Positions 8,979-16,370 of a stretch of DNA of 26,977 nt are shown here, piece after piece. The notes under the pieces were generated by a model. That model saw only the letters and a list, made by a program, of their open reading frames with translations, was not told the DNA's origin and searched no databases. Numbering within the stretch: the stretch's first letter is position 1; each line of letters opens with the position of its first letter. The stretch is from positions 1 through 26,977 of IMG/VR virus record IMGVR_UViG_3300028498_000055; one strand, written 5' to 3'. The translations under genes and the position numbers were made by a program. Origin of the DNA: a virus.

Positions 8979-9597
8979 TATTAAAACCGACTTAAAAACC
9001 CTTCATTATAAAAATTTGAGCCAAAATGGCACGAATTTGAGTGTAAATAGCCAAAATTCGAGTCTAAATGATAAGAATTTGAGCCTTATTGGACATGTTG
9101 CGGCTATGGTCACTAAATTAGAAGAAACTACTAAATTTCATATATTTTTAGGTAGTCAAAAAAAAGGATGTAACAGGGGCGATTACCCATTTTTAAGTGA
9201 TTTTTTGGCGTTCAAGAATATTGTAAAACAAGTCTTTACAACAGATGATAACAAACGGTACTATAGAGATCTCTCAAAACTTGTTAGCGGCCGTGCCAGC
9301 CGTAATCTATTGGCTTTTTTTATGCCTGATAATAGCGCAGCCTCTCAAGCTGTCCCTATCTACTCAAGCATAGCCCCACGAGCGCATCTATGCGCATTAA
9401 GAGGGCAGACCATCATATCTATGGCAAGTCACTTGCCAACCGACTATGACGGGTTGACGCTGCAAAATAAAATAGTCTTCGGACGAATATGCGGGGCGGT
9501 TTCTAACAAGACCGAGAGTAAGACCCGTCACCCTATACCTTTACTGTATAGCGTGACATTAACTCAAAACTTGTTAGGAGCTATCCATAATGGATAA
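8968..9597 (+). CDS. Unknown protein; its gene carries a four-copy iteron array
   Basis: 209 residues, not recognised. The start overlaps the previous gene by 11 bases and follows GGGGAG. Residues 16-43 consist of four seven-residue repeats (NLSQNGT, NLSVNSQ, NSSLNDK, NLSLIGH), reflecting a 21-bp DNA repeat. The rest has no clear motif, signal peptide or membrane segment. Several phages and plasmids keep iterons inside the gene for their initiator, so a role as origin-binding protein is possible. That is inference from the iterons and from its place upstream of the replication genes. Confidence 0.6.
   Translation: MINNIKTDLKTLHYKNLSQNGTNLSVNSQNSSLNDKNLSLIGHVAAMVTKLEETTKFHIFLGSQKKGCNRGDYPFLSDFLAFKNIVKQVFTTDDNKRYYRDLSKLVSGRASRNLLAFFMPDNSAASQAVPIYSSIAPRAHLCALRGQTIISMASHLPTDYDGLTLQNKIVFGRICGAVSNKTESKTRHPIPLLYSVTLTQNLLGAIHNG
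9011..9094. repeat. Four 21-bp iterons, candidate replication origin
   Basis: AATTTGAG recurs at 9013, 9034 and 9076, with AATTCGAG at 9055, giving an exact 21-base spacing (two helical turns). The flank at 8970-9015 is AT-rich. Regular iterons beside an AT-rich stretch, inside a gene upstream of DnaC and DnaB homologues, resemble a lambda-O-type origin. Because 21 is a multiple of three, the array also encodes a peptide repeat, which is the competing explanation. Confidence 0.55.
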
Positions 9598-10219
9598 TTC
9601 AAAAAATACTGCGCCAATCAGCACCTCTAAAAGCACCACTACCCCAAAACTTATTCCGGTAACCAGTCAAACGACCTTTGACATTGGTGACGTTGTTCTG
9701 TGCCCATCATTAAGCGATCAACCTTTTAAATTGACTGCCGACCCATACGGCAAGCGTGATGAACTGACGCTTGCGTATGATGGTAACTACTTCTATTACG
9801 ATGCTCAGGGATTCTTTGTTAAGGCCTCTGACGATGAAACGGGCGACCATCAGCCAAGCCTCTACCGCAACACTCCAGCCAACCAGCAAGCAATCAACAC
9901 TCTATACGGTAATGCCACTCAATCAAACCAGCGCAAGTTAATCGACACTACCAGTATTGATGACGATGAAGTAGTGCTTCTTAAGTCATCCAAGATACTA
10001 AACAACGCTGGCGAGTTGAGCGGTGCGATTGATGTTTTGGACGATATGTCTTCATTGCTTGGGCTTATTTATAACAGCAAGCTTAGTCAGTCAGACACTC
10101 AGTCACTTGCCCGCCTAACACAGACAACCGTTGACACATGGGCAGAGATACTTAACACGCAATTAGAGCGTCTGAACGAAGTATTAACTCTCACTAAATT
10201 CATCAAGGCGGGAGAATAA
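9590..10219 (+). CDS. Unknown phage-type protein, longer member of a tandem paralogue pair
   Basis: 209 residues, start overlapping the preceding gene by eight bases. Residues about 30-90 form a putative small beta domain (FDIGDVVLCPSLSDQPFKL). The last 100 residues are clearly related to the whole next gene: both have NQRK-ID, a DD-EV patch, SGAIDVL-D, RL and a final KF-K-GE. No enzymatic motif is visible. Operon position and overlap support a real gene; function is unknown. Confidence 0.7.
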   Translation: MDNSKNTAPISTSKSTTTPKLIPVTSQTTFDIGDVVLCPSLSDQPFKLTADPYGKRDELTLAYDGNYFYYDAQGFFVKASDDETGDHQPSLYRNTPANQQAINTLYGNATQSNQRKLIDTTSIDDDEVVLLKSSKILNNAGELSGAIDVLDDMSSLLGLIYNSKLSQSDTQSLARLTQTTVDTWAEILNTQLERLNEVLTLTKFIKAGE

Positions 10220-10220
10220 T

Positions 10221-10553
10221 ATGACTGCGTCAATCCAAAAAACACCTATCAGCAAGCCAAATCAGCGCAAAGTAATTGATATCACCGAAATAGATGATAA
10301 CGAGGTAATCATATTACCTACGATCATGCTCTCTGATATTGCGTGCGACATTAGCGGCGCAATTGACGTGCTAAATGATATCAACACCATCTTAAGAATG
10401 ACCCATCAATGTGAGCTCAGCTCAAGTCAGGCTTTATCCATGACACGCCTATCAAGTGACGCTGCTGAAAGACGTGTAAAACTGCTTGCTCATCAATTGG
10501 ATGCTATCAACGAAGCGATGGCGCAATCAAAATTTGCAAAGGTGGGTGAATAG
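10221..10553 (+). CDS. Unknown protein, short paralogue of the preceding gene
   Basis: 110 residues, starting one base after the previous stop and following GGGAGAAT. It aligns along its length with the C-terminal half of the 9590-10219 product (NQRKVIDITEIDDNEVIIL; SGAIDVLNDI; QSKFAKVGE), so the pair arose by duplication and one copy carries an added or retained N-terminal domain. Predicted helical; function unknown. Confidence 0.7.
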   Translation: MTASIQKTPISKPNQRKVIDITEIDDNEVIILPTIMLSDIACDISGAIDVLNDINTILRMTHQCELSSSQALSMTRLSSDAAERRVKLLAHQLDAINEAMAQSKFAKVGE

Positions 10554-10554
10554 C

Positions 10555-10788
10555 ATGGAAGCACTTAATCAAACAGCAGACGATGCCGCCTTTGCTAAAG
10601 AAACTGAAATGCAGCGCCTCTCATGGTTTGACGCGTTGTTCAGCACTATCAAGGCCGACCTTAAAAGCGGTGATAAGCTTAAGGCGCAAAAACTTGCTGA
10701 CCTTGGCCAATACCTAGCCCATGACTTTCAGTATTACTCAGAAGCTGAGCTGAACGAGTTACTTGCTGACAAGGAGGACTCTCAATGA
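10555..10788 (+). CDS. Small acidic helical protein, unknown
   Basis: 77 residues, starting one base after the preceding stop; an earlier in-frame ATG at 10486 would overlap that gene by 68 bases and is not preferred. The protein is acidic and helical (MEALNQTADDAAFAKETEMQ; ending ELNELLADKEDSQ). GGTGGGTGA lies just upstream. No known family was recognised. It is tightly coupled to its neighbours in the pre-replication operon. Confidence 0.65.
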   Translation: MEALNQTADDAAFAKETEMQRLSWFDALFSTIKADLKSGDKLKAQKLADLGQYLAHDFQYYSEAELNELLADKEDSQ

Positions 10789-10922
10789 AGACCTTCCCAC
10801 AGCCTAAACGTAACCGTAGTCACGCCAAGCGCAAAAATCACTACCAAAAGTACCAGTCTGCGCGCAAGCCTGCCAAACAAAGACGCAAGCATGGAGGGAG
10901 TGATGACTACCACACCGCGTAA
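10785..10922 (+). CDS. 45-residue strongly basic protein
   Basis: A short gene beginning in an ATGA overlap with the previous stop and preceded by a strong GGAGG at 10773-10777. The product is MKTFPQPKRNRSHAKRKNHY followed by QKYQSARKPAKQRRKH, with about fifteen Lys or Arg in 45 residues, then an acidic-polar tail. Such peptides may bind nucleic acid, but no family is recognised. The ribosome-binding site and the overlap are the main support. Confidence 0.6.
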   Translation: MKTFPQPKRNRSHAKRKNHYQKYQSARKPAKQRRKHGGSDDYHTA

Positions 10923-11154
10923 AACAAGCGCCCACAAAAAAGCCCGAGCGATTCGCTCAGGCTTCTTGGAACTGATAAATACTCTCGTGCTAACTCCGCG
11001 GCAAGGACTAGCAGGCAAGCTGACATCATTCAGATCAGTGGTTAAACACCACGAGAATGATAATAGCACACCTGTTGGCGACTTGGCACCCATCCAAGCG
11101 CAGAAACCTATATTGATATGGTTTTTGGTGCACAGCCAAGCAGGGGGTATGTGA
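10903..11154 (+). CDS. Small protein upstream of the replication gene, with an internal hairpin
   Basis: 83 residues from the ATG at 10903, preceded by GGAGGG. The gene overlaps the basic-peptide gene by 20 bases and its TGA overlaps the next ATG at 11154. The sequence starts MTTTPRKTSAHKKARAIRSG and ends WFLVHSQAGGM. It recalls the short, poorly conserved peptides of the Ash/Icd type that precede replication genes in P4-like and Pasteurellaceae phages, but this is only a resemblance. Codons 12-21 lie in a strong hairpin that is a good terminator on the opposite strand. It might be a translated leader rather than a functional protein. Confidence 0.5.
   Translation: MTTTPRKTSAHKKARAIRSGFLELINTLVLTPRQGLAGKLTSFRSVVKHHENDNSTPVGDLAPIQAQKPILIWFLVHSQAGGM
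10936..10964 (-). terminator. Leftward rho-independent terminator inside a rightward gene
   Basis: AAGCC-c-GAGCG (10940-10950) pairs with CGCTC-a-GGCTT (10954-10964) around loop ATT. On the minus strand the stem is followed directly by six T, from the A run at 10936-10941. The rightward side lacks a T run. It could block antisense transcription coming from beyond 10965. Confidence 0.6.
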
Positions 11155-12107
11155 TGCACTACTATCCACACCATATAGCGGATTTTAATAATGCTACGCG
11201 GCATTTAGGTCGTCTTGAGCGCTCTGTCTATCGTGATTGCATTGAAATGTATTACGACAACGAAGGTCCTTTAGATGGAACGGACTTGGAACGTCTCCAG
11301 AGACGCTTACTTTGTCACAGTGACGCAGAAAAGACCGCCCTTGATTTTGTTCTCAATGAATTTTTTGAGGAAGAAGGCGGAATGTACATGAATGGTCGCT
11401 GCGATAGGGAGATAGTCGCTTATAAATCTAGGGATAAAGAAGCATCAAAGAAGCAGGAAGCAGCCAATGAACGTAAGCGGCGCTACAGGGATGATAGACG
11501 CGATATGTTTGCAGGACTACGCAGTGTGGGCGTTATACCAAGTTTTAATATAAAAATGGATGACTTGCGCGCCCTTTATTCTGAACATTGTCAGGTAGAT
11601 GAAGGCTCCCAAAAATGTGACGTAAATGGAACGTCTCGGGAACGTCTCGCGGACGCAAGTGGCACGACTAAAATAGAACCAATAACTAATAACCAAAAAC
11701 CATTAACCAATACCAATACCAATACCAATACCAATACCAATGACGATGGTGAAAAAGTCCTGAATATACCCTTTGATACTTTTTGGAAGGCCTATGCCAA
11801 ATCAGTAGCTAAGGATAAATGCGAGGCTAAGTGGAAATCTCTTAGCAACAAGGTACGTGAACAGATCATGCAGCACCTGCCAGCTTATGTTGCTTCAACA
11901 CCAGTTAAGAAGTTTCGTAAGGACCCTATGACTTATCTAAACGGTAAAGGCTGGCTAGACGACATTATTGTTGATGAACCAGGTATCAATCAGCAGCCAA
12001 ACCCGTCCTACATCAGCATGAATGTAAATGCCAGATATGAAGATCCAGATTATGACCCTTTGGACGGGTTATCCAGCAGAACAGGAGCACCTAATGAAGA
12101 TTATTAA
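11154..12107 (+). CDS. DUF1376 (YdaU-type) phage replication protein
   Basis: 317 residues. The N-terminal 90 residues match DUF1376: HYYPHHIADFNNATRHLGRL, then LERSVYRDCIEMYYDNEGPL. A basic linker follows (ANERKRRYRDD), then a mid-region interrupted by an Asn-Thr dipeptide tract, and a C-terminal domain typical of phage replisome organisers (FWKAYAKSVAKDKCEAKW; KDPMTYLNGKGWLDD). Such proteins sit directly before helicase loaders and are thought to bind the origin or recruit the loader. The start at 11154 follows GGGGG and overlaps the previous stop. The next start at 12094 overlaps its end by 14 bases. Confidence 0.85.
   Translation: MHYYPHHIADFNNATRHLGRLERSVYRDCIEMYYDNEGPLDGTDLERLQRRLLCHSDAEKTALDFVLNEFFEEEGGMYMNGRCDREIVAYKSRDKEASKKQEAANERKRRYRDDRRDMFAGLRSVGVIPSFNIKMDDLRALYSEHCQVDEGSQKCDVNGTSRERLADASGTTKIEPITNNQKPLTNTNTNTNTNTNDDGEKVLNIPFDTFWKAYAKSVAKDKCEAKWKSLSNKVREQIMQHLPAYVASTPVKKFRKDPMTYLNGKGWLDDIIVDEPGINQQPNPSYISMNVNARYEDPDYDPLDGLSSRTGAPNEDY
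11706..11741 (+). repeat. Six perfect ACCAAT hexanucleotide repeats
   Basis: Six uninterrupted copies of ACCAAT within the DUF1376 gene encode an Asn-Thr tract between its two domains. Slippage by whole units keeps the frame and only changes linker length. Parts of the tract resemble the integrase arm motif AATACCAAC, probably by chance. Confidence 0.9.
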
Positions 12108-12942
12108 AGAATTGTCACGAATTGAGTTAGGCACAACAGTTATTCGTGAGGTATTGACTGATTGTGATGTTCATGGGCAGACAACCCATAGAGAGATAGC
12201 GGGCAAGATTAGCTGCTGTCAGTGTAACGAAGAGAAGCGTGTTCGTGACAATGAGAGCCGCCTAGAAACTGACCGCGGTATCATGAGAGCGTTAATGCTA
12301 GCCAAAATGAAAAACAAAGGCGTGAGCGCGAATATGGGTCGATTTAGCGAATGGCGGTATGATTCAGTAAAAGGCGAAGACCAACGCGCCAAAATCACCG
12401 AACTTCAGCAGTACAGCAAAACCATCGATAGCAATTCTCGCAACATCGTAATTTTTGGGCCCACAGGTACAGGAAAAACAATGTTGGCCAATGCTATAGC
12501 AGTCAATCACTATCTGGTTAAAGAGCAGGCGCTGCCAAGCGAGTTTAAGAGCTATAACCAGCAAGATTTTTATGATCATACTTGCGAGCTGATAACGTCT
12601 TTTGATATTGGCGCACAAGCACGGGGCCACTGGGGTAATTATCAGGTAAGTGAATATGATTACCTTCAGCAGCTTGCAGCAAACGAGTTACTGATTATTG
12701 ATGACTTGGGAGCGGGTGACGGTCACGACAAAGACCGCGCACGCATTGCTCAGATAATCGCCTTACGTTACAACCGAGCGCCGACCGTCATAACCACAAA
12801 TATGGACATTAGGGGCTTACGTGAGTTCTTGGGCGATAGAGCGTGGGATAGATTGCAGCAAAACCTATTGGTGATGCATTGCGACTGGGGTAGCTATAGA
12901 ACTCAAACGTCAGACATTCATATTGCAGGAGCTGCCCAATGA
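12094..12942 (+). CDS. DnaC-type helicase loader (AAA+ ATPase)
   Basis: 282 residues. It would load the DnaB helicase encoded next door onto the origin. Walker A is GPTGTGKT at residues 122-129; Walker B is LLIIDDLG with the acidic pair at 203-204. TTNMDIRGLREFLGDRAWDR carries sensor and arginine-finger-like features. An N-terminal Cys/His cluster (CDVHG; CCQC) looks like a zinc site, as in phage loaders. The start at 12094 follows AGGAG; an upstream in-frame ATG at 12028 lies deeper in the preceding gene and lacks such a site. It overlaps the helicase gene by four bases (ATGA). Confidence 0.9.
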   Translation: MKIIKELSRIELGTTVIREVLTDCDVHGQTTHREIAGKISCCQCNEEKRVRDNESRLETDRGIMRALMLAKMKNKGVSANMGRFSEWRYDSVKGEDQRAKITELQQYSKTIDSNSRNIVIFGPTGTGKTMLANAIAVNHYLVKEQALPSEFKSYNQQDFYDHTCELITSFDIGAQARGHWGNYQVSEYDYLQQLAANELLIIDDLGAGDGHDKDRARIAQIIALRYNRAPTVITTNMDIRGLREFLGDRAWDRLQQNLLVMHCDWGSYRTQTSDIHIAGAAQ

Positions 12943-14306
12943 TTAATGATCAGAAGAGATTCATCCAAGTTGAGCAGTGTGTACTCAATCAATTGCTTGG
13001 TAAAGAGGGTACGTTTGATATAGTCAGCGACGTTGTGATTGCCCAGGACTTTGAAGCCGAAAGGCATCAGGTTATATATCAGGCAATTAGTGATTTAGCG
13101 ATGAATGGCAAGCCTTATGACGAGGTTATGGTGGCAGATCTTCTTGAAGAGCGTAATCAGCTCAACGAAGAATGCTGCCCGGCTAACTACTTCGCTGTAA
13201 TGAGTTTAGTTCCGAGTATTGCACTCAGTAGCTTACGCAATCATGCACAGCTGGTCAAAAGCCGCTCAATTCGTAGGCAGTCTATTGCTCAGATGATGTA
13301 CGGCATACAAAAGCTTGAAGAGGGCGATAATCAGACCATTGAAGTCAATAACGAGGTTATGAGCGCCATTGCCAACCTTGAGGTAGGCGATACTGACAAC
13401 AGTTGTTCTCGTGTAGGTGACTTGATGGGTGGAATGATTGAGCGTATAGCGGCTGCAAGAGATGGCGTTAACAACTTCATTTCTACCGGCTTCCCAGAGC
13501 TTGATAACCTAATGATGATCGATGCTGGCAACTTGGTCGTAGTTGCTGCTCGCCCTTCAATGGGTAAGACCGCACTGGTTATGAATTGGCTTGCCCATAT
13601 CGCTAAGTACCGAGAAGGAGAAGCGGTATTCTTCAGCGTAGAAATGCCACAAGAGCAGGTCATGGATAGACTGGCGAGCGCCGAGGCTAAAGTTGATCTT
13701 ACCTCTATCAGAAAAGGTCAGCTAAGTGTGGATGAGTGGGCAAGGATGCAACGGTTTATCTCAGACCAAGAGGGCATGCCTTTAAGTATCGTGGATGAAA
13801 AAGACATCAGCATTGCGAAGATACGCACCCACTTGAACCGCATCAAGCGTGAGGCTGGCGGTAAGTTGTCTGCTATTGGTGTTGATTACCTGCAGATAAT
13901 GGGCGGGCTTGATGGCCAGTACAAGATTGACAATATCGGCAAGGTCACTCGTACGCTAAAAGCGTTGGGGCATGAGTTTGGTTGTCCCGTGTTTTTACTA
14001 TCCCAGTTGAGCCGTGACGTTGAGAAGCGGCCTAATAAGCGCCCTATTATGTCTGACTTGCGTGACTCAGGTACGATTGAGCAAGACGCTGACCTTATCA
14101 CATTTGTTTATCGTAACGACTACTACGAACAAAAAGAGAAAGGGGGCAGCGCCAAGCTTGATGGTTCAGCGGAAATTATATTGGCCAAAAGCAGAAACGG
14201 GCCAACTGGCACCGTCAGACTGGGCTTTGAAGGGCAATATGCACGCTTTGCTAATTACATGCCCATAATGAATGATTTAGATGACGTGCCGAGCTATGGG
14301 GGATAG
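12939..14306 (+). CDS. dnaB: Replicative DNA helicase, DnaB family
   Basis: 455 residues, full length for the family. The N-terminal domain (about 1-150) is followed by a RecA-like ATPase core. Walker A is ARPSMGKT (GKT at 209-211), Walker B centres on GVDYLQI (D316), and the conserved LSQLSRDVEKRPNKRP and SDLRDSGTIEQDADLI segments are present. It unwinds DNA at the element's origin. Having its own helicase and loader suggests the element replicates autonomously after excision, using host primase and polymerase. The symbol names the family; this is the element's copy, not the host gene. Confidence 0.93.
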   Translation: MINDQKRFIQVEQCVLNQLLGKEGTFDIVSDVVIAQDFEAERHQVIYQAISDLAMNGKPYDEVMVADLLEERNQLNEECCPANYFAVMSLVPSIALSSLRNHAQLVKSRSIRRQSIAQMMYGIQKLEEGDNQTIEVNNEVMSAIANLEVGDTDNSCSRVGDLMGGMIERIAAARDGVNNFISTGFPELDNLMMIDAGNLVVVAARPSMGKTALVMNWLAHIAKYREGEAVFFSVEMPQEQVMDRLASAEAKVDLTSIRKGQLSVDEWARMQRFISDQEGMPLSIVDEKDISIAKIRTHLNRIKREAGGKLSAIGVDYLQIMGGLDGQYKIDNIGKVTRTLKALGHEFGCPVFLLSQLSRDVEKRPNKRPIMSDLRDSGTIEQDADLITFVYRNDYYEQKEKGGSAKLDGSAEIILAKSRNGPTGTVRLGFEGQYARFANYMPIMNDLDDVPSYGG

Positions 14307-14309
14307 ATC

Positions 14310-14555
14310 GTGAGTCGCATTGTTAGCAATTCAAACGTTTTTGAGTCGCGCATGAAGATATTGCGACACGCCGCTTCTAGATATCCTGCTCGAGTAGGAA
14401 GAGTTGAGCTGTCAAGATTTATAAACGGTTCTGCTAGAACACATCAGAGAACATTGTCGGAACTGGTTGAGCTGGGTTATTTGGATTGTGACGACTGCAA
14501 TCCACGCGGGTATCGATTGACCACAGATAAATTCAAGGAGTTTCAGGGGTTGTGA
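14310..14555 (+). CDS. Small winged-helix-like protein
   Basis: 81 residues with a GTG start, preceded by GGGGG about eight bases upstream and three bases after the helicase stop. The sequence MKILRHAASRYPARVGRVEL, then SARTHQRTLSELVELGYLD and GYRLT looks like a winged helix: two helices, a recognition helix and a wing. It may regulate the replication operon or the region downstream; the binding target is unknown. It is the last gene of the operon before a gap. Confidence 0.65.
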   Translation: MSRIVSNSNVFESRMKILRHAASRYPARVGRVELSRFINGSARTHQRTLSELVELGYLDCDDCNPRGYRLTTDKFKEFQGL

Positions 14556-14897
14556 ATTAAGGCACGCTAAGCTACGCCATATCGCAATTTTAAGCCATAA
14601 CTGCATAAGATAGGCATCTATAGCAGGATAACAAACGCAAGCCTTAGAAAGCCGCACAGAGCGTTATAAATTTGTAGGGTGCTTTCTTGACAGGGCATAG
14701 ACGGATTAGTGATTTACAATATTTGCAGGCAGGACGCAGATCCTTATAAATAGGCGTCTCTGCCACTTGCAACCAAATGTAGCTGCTCGATGCTGTCAAT
14801 AATAATATTTGCCAGATAGATGGTTTTATAAGTGCCAGAATGTTCAAGAAAGCTGAGACTAAAAACAGGCGATAAGCCCATAGAGAAAGGCTTCAAA
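14556..14897. other. Intergenic region without a supported gene
   Basis: 342 bases between the winged-helix gene and the next coding region. TTGACA occurs at 14688-14693 but no good -10 box lies at the right distance. No tRNA, strong terminator or long repeat was seen. Open frames here lack ribosome-binding sites. Confidence 0.5.
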
Positions 14898-15461
14898 ATG
14901 AATAGTGTATTGAATAGAAGGTTTGGAACGAGCCAGCGGTTGATGCTGAATAATGGAGAATGGATAAGAAAGGGGATGGGCGCTAAAACTTCTAACCTTA
15001 AAGCGAGTTATGGGGGTTTAGCCCCATCGGTGAACTGGGAGGATAGGTCGGCCGCAGTTGCTCTTATTAAAGACCCTCAGGTCAAGGCGTTGGGTTGTCT
15101 ATTGGTCTGGGGTGATGACGCTGCATGGGATCGGACGGAATGCTTTAATGCGGTCGTTAACCACTTATCAGCCCTAATGCTTGAACGGTGTGGGAACGAC
15201 GGTAAAAAAGCACCAAAACACCACTCTCTTGAGGAGATGGCGCGGCTGATGGCACGTATGACGCTACATTTTGAACTATACCGGCTATGGACGGTTTACA
15301 CGGTTGAAGGCCAACTATTCTTCAGCGGAATCAACATCCCTGCAAGAACGTACAGTCAGAAATGGAATGGCTACAAGGACAAAATGCTTGATGATTTGGA
15401 AGATTTGGCTGCACTGGTTGATGCTGATATTTCACAGTATCGATTTAATCTACTTAAGTAA
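14898..15461 (+). CDS. Unknown protein downstream of the replication module
   Basis: 187 residues from the ATG at 14898, which has GAAAGG eight bases upstream; a GTG at 14832 in the same frame is possible but has no clear site. The core DPQVKALGCLLVWGDDAAWD, then RTECFNAVVNHLSALMLERC looks well folded and helical. In many phages this place is held by late antiterminators or regulators, but no zinc finger or other marker supports that. Soluble, no signal peptide. Function unknown. Confidence 0.65.
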   Translation: MNSVLNRRFGTSQRLMLNNGEWIRKGMGAKTSNLKASYGGLAPSVNWEDRSAAVALIKDPQVKALGCLLVWGDDAAWDRTECFNAVVNHLSALMLERCGNDGKKAPKHHSLEEMARLMARMTLHFELYRLWTVYTVEGQLFFSGINIPARTYSQKWNGYKDKMLDDLEDLAALVDADISQYRFNLLK

Positions 15462-15484
15462 ATGCCAAGCATGGGGTCATGAAT

Positions 15485-15676
15485 ATGTCATACCAAAAAC
15501 CTACTATAGCGAACTACAAATTATTGATCAGAAACTTGCGATCGCAAAAGCATGAAAAGATTGTTTTTAGAATAACTAACGATAACCACCAAGCTAAAAG
15601 AATCTGCAAATCAGTTTACGTTTCAAAGTCGGGACTGGATGCTATACCGTTACACGGTAACAAGAAAAAAGCATAA
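15485..15676 (+). CDS. Small basic protein, unknown
   Basis: 63 residues from the ATG at 15485 (GGGG eight bases upstream); an ATG at 15479 is too close to that site. The product is basic (MSYQKPTIANYKLLIRNLRS; ending PLHGNKKKA). It has a beta-alpha look but matches no family I know. Its 3' end contains the palindrome GTTACACGGTAAC at 15649-15661, so the coding sequence and a regulatory site overlap. Moderate confidence that it is expressed. Confidence 0.45.
   Translation: MSYQKPTIANYKLLIRNLRSQKHEKIVFRITNDNHQAKRICKSVYVSKSGLDAIPLHGNKKKA
15649..15661. promoter_or_regulatory. GTTACACGGTAAC palindrome, putative operator
   Basis: A 13-base inverted repeat (GTTAC-acg-GTAAC) identical to sites at 18307-18319 and 18349-18361 next to the small basic regulator-like gene. 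It lies 38 bases before the start of the 15700-16014 gene, a plausible place to control it. Confidence 0.6.
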
Positions 15677-15699
15677 TGTGCTATGAAGAGGACGGAATT

Positions 15700-16014
15700 A
15701 TGATCAACCAAGACAGACAAGATGATGTACAAGCCAGCAGCCAAAATTTTGACGCTATTATGACCAGCGTTGGCATTGGCAGCGCACCCACTGCCGATAT
15801 GCCCTTGTTCGATGAAAAGATTGAGGCTTATTGCGCTGAGCTACTGCAGAAGATTACCGGCTGGCAGGCACAGAACAATAAAGACCGACTTCTCTATGCC
15901 GATGCTACTAAGACCTATGGCTATGCCAAGCGTGAAGCGCTGATAAAGGCGGCAGAGATAAAGCTCTACAATGCTTTGCACGTAGGTGACAGTATCAATG
16001 AAGATATGGCATAG
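15700..16014 (+). CDS. Unknown 104-residue protein
   Basis: The start at 15700 follows GAGGACGG; an in-frame ATG at 15676 coincides with the end of the previous gene. The protein begins with a polar, acidic segment (MINQDRQDDVQASSQNFDAI) and continues as helices (EAYCAELLQKITGWQAQNNK; YAKREALIKAAEIKLYNAL). No enzyme motif, signal peptide or membrane span. Its upstream region carries one of the GTTACACGGTAAC palindromes and its stop is followed by a 10-bp perfect hairpin. Confidence 0.6.
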   Translation: MINQDRQDDVQASSQNFDAIMTSVGIGSAPTADMPLFDEKIEAYCAELLQKITGWQAQNNKDRLLYADATKTYGYAKREALIKAAEIKLYNALHVGDSINEDMA

Positions 16015-16018
16015 AGCT

Positions 16019-16041
16019 ACGTTCACCCAGTGGGTGAACGT
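16019..16041. other. 10-bp perfect hairpin between two small genes
   Basis: ACGTTCACCC (16019-16028), loop AGT, GGGTGAACGT (16032-16041). No T run follows on either strand, so an operator or RNA-processing hairpin is more likely than a simple terminator. Confidence 0.65.
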
Positions 16042-16074
16042 GTAAACAACGACAACGACAAAGCGAGCGACAAT

Positions 16075-16305
16075 ATGACTATAGAAAACCCACAAGGTAG
16101 CGACTTTACTAAAATGCTGTTAAATAACGACTTCAAAGGCATCCTTTGTTCAGTTGGCAATACCAGTGATAACGATGCTATGCGTGACATTTGCAGTAAG
16201 CGGATAGCATCTTATGATGATTGCTCTTTCACAGATCAGGATGGCGATAAATGGAAATATGCAGTGCCAATAAAAGTAAGTCGGCTAACCCAACAAGACT
16301 TATAA
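16075..16305 (+). CDS. Unknown 76-residue acidic protein
   Basis: From the ATG at 16075 the product is MTIENPQGSDFTKMLLNNDF, then KGILCSVGNTSDNDAMRDIC, ending KYAVPIKVSRLTQQDL. The ribosome-binding site is weak (GCGAG). An upstream GTG at 16030 falls inside the 10-bp hairpin and is less likely. Two cysteines and several aspartates are present but no recognised motif. It sits between two perfect hairpins (16019-16041 and 16321-16347). Confidence 0.5.
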   Translation: MTIENPQGSDFTKMLLNNDFKGILCSVGNTSDNDAMRDICSKRIASYDDCSFTDQDGDKWKYAVPIKVSRLTQQDL

Positions 16306-16320
16306 CTTAGTTGAAATTTA

Positions 16321-16347
16321 TGAGGTTCGACATTGTGTCGAACCTCA
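16321..16347. other. 12-bp perfect hairpin, relative of the one at 19216
   Basis: TGAGGTTCGACA (16321-16332), loop TTG, TGTCGAACCTCA (16336-16347). Its core GGTTCG-W-CA / TG-W-CGAACC and three-base loop match the hairpin at 19216-19238. The two lie on either side of the hairpin-rich region. No T run follows. Confidence 0.75.
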
Positions 16348-16370
16348 AATCTCAAAAGGAATTACCGCCA

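Noticed and set aside
10782-11204. 140-residue leftward open frame opposite the replication leader
   Set aside because: It is antisense to two supported overlapping genes and has no visible start site. A leftward terminator lies within it, near its 3' half.
14688-14693. TTGACA as a promoter in the 14.6-14.9 kb gap
   Set aside because: No acceptable -10 box lies 16-18 bases downstream.
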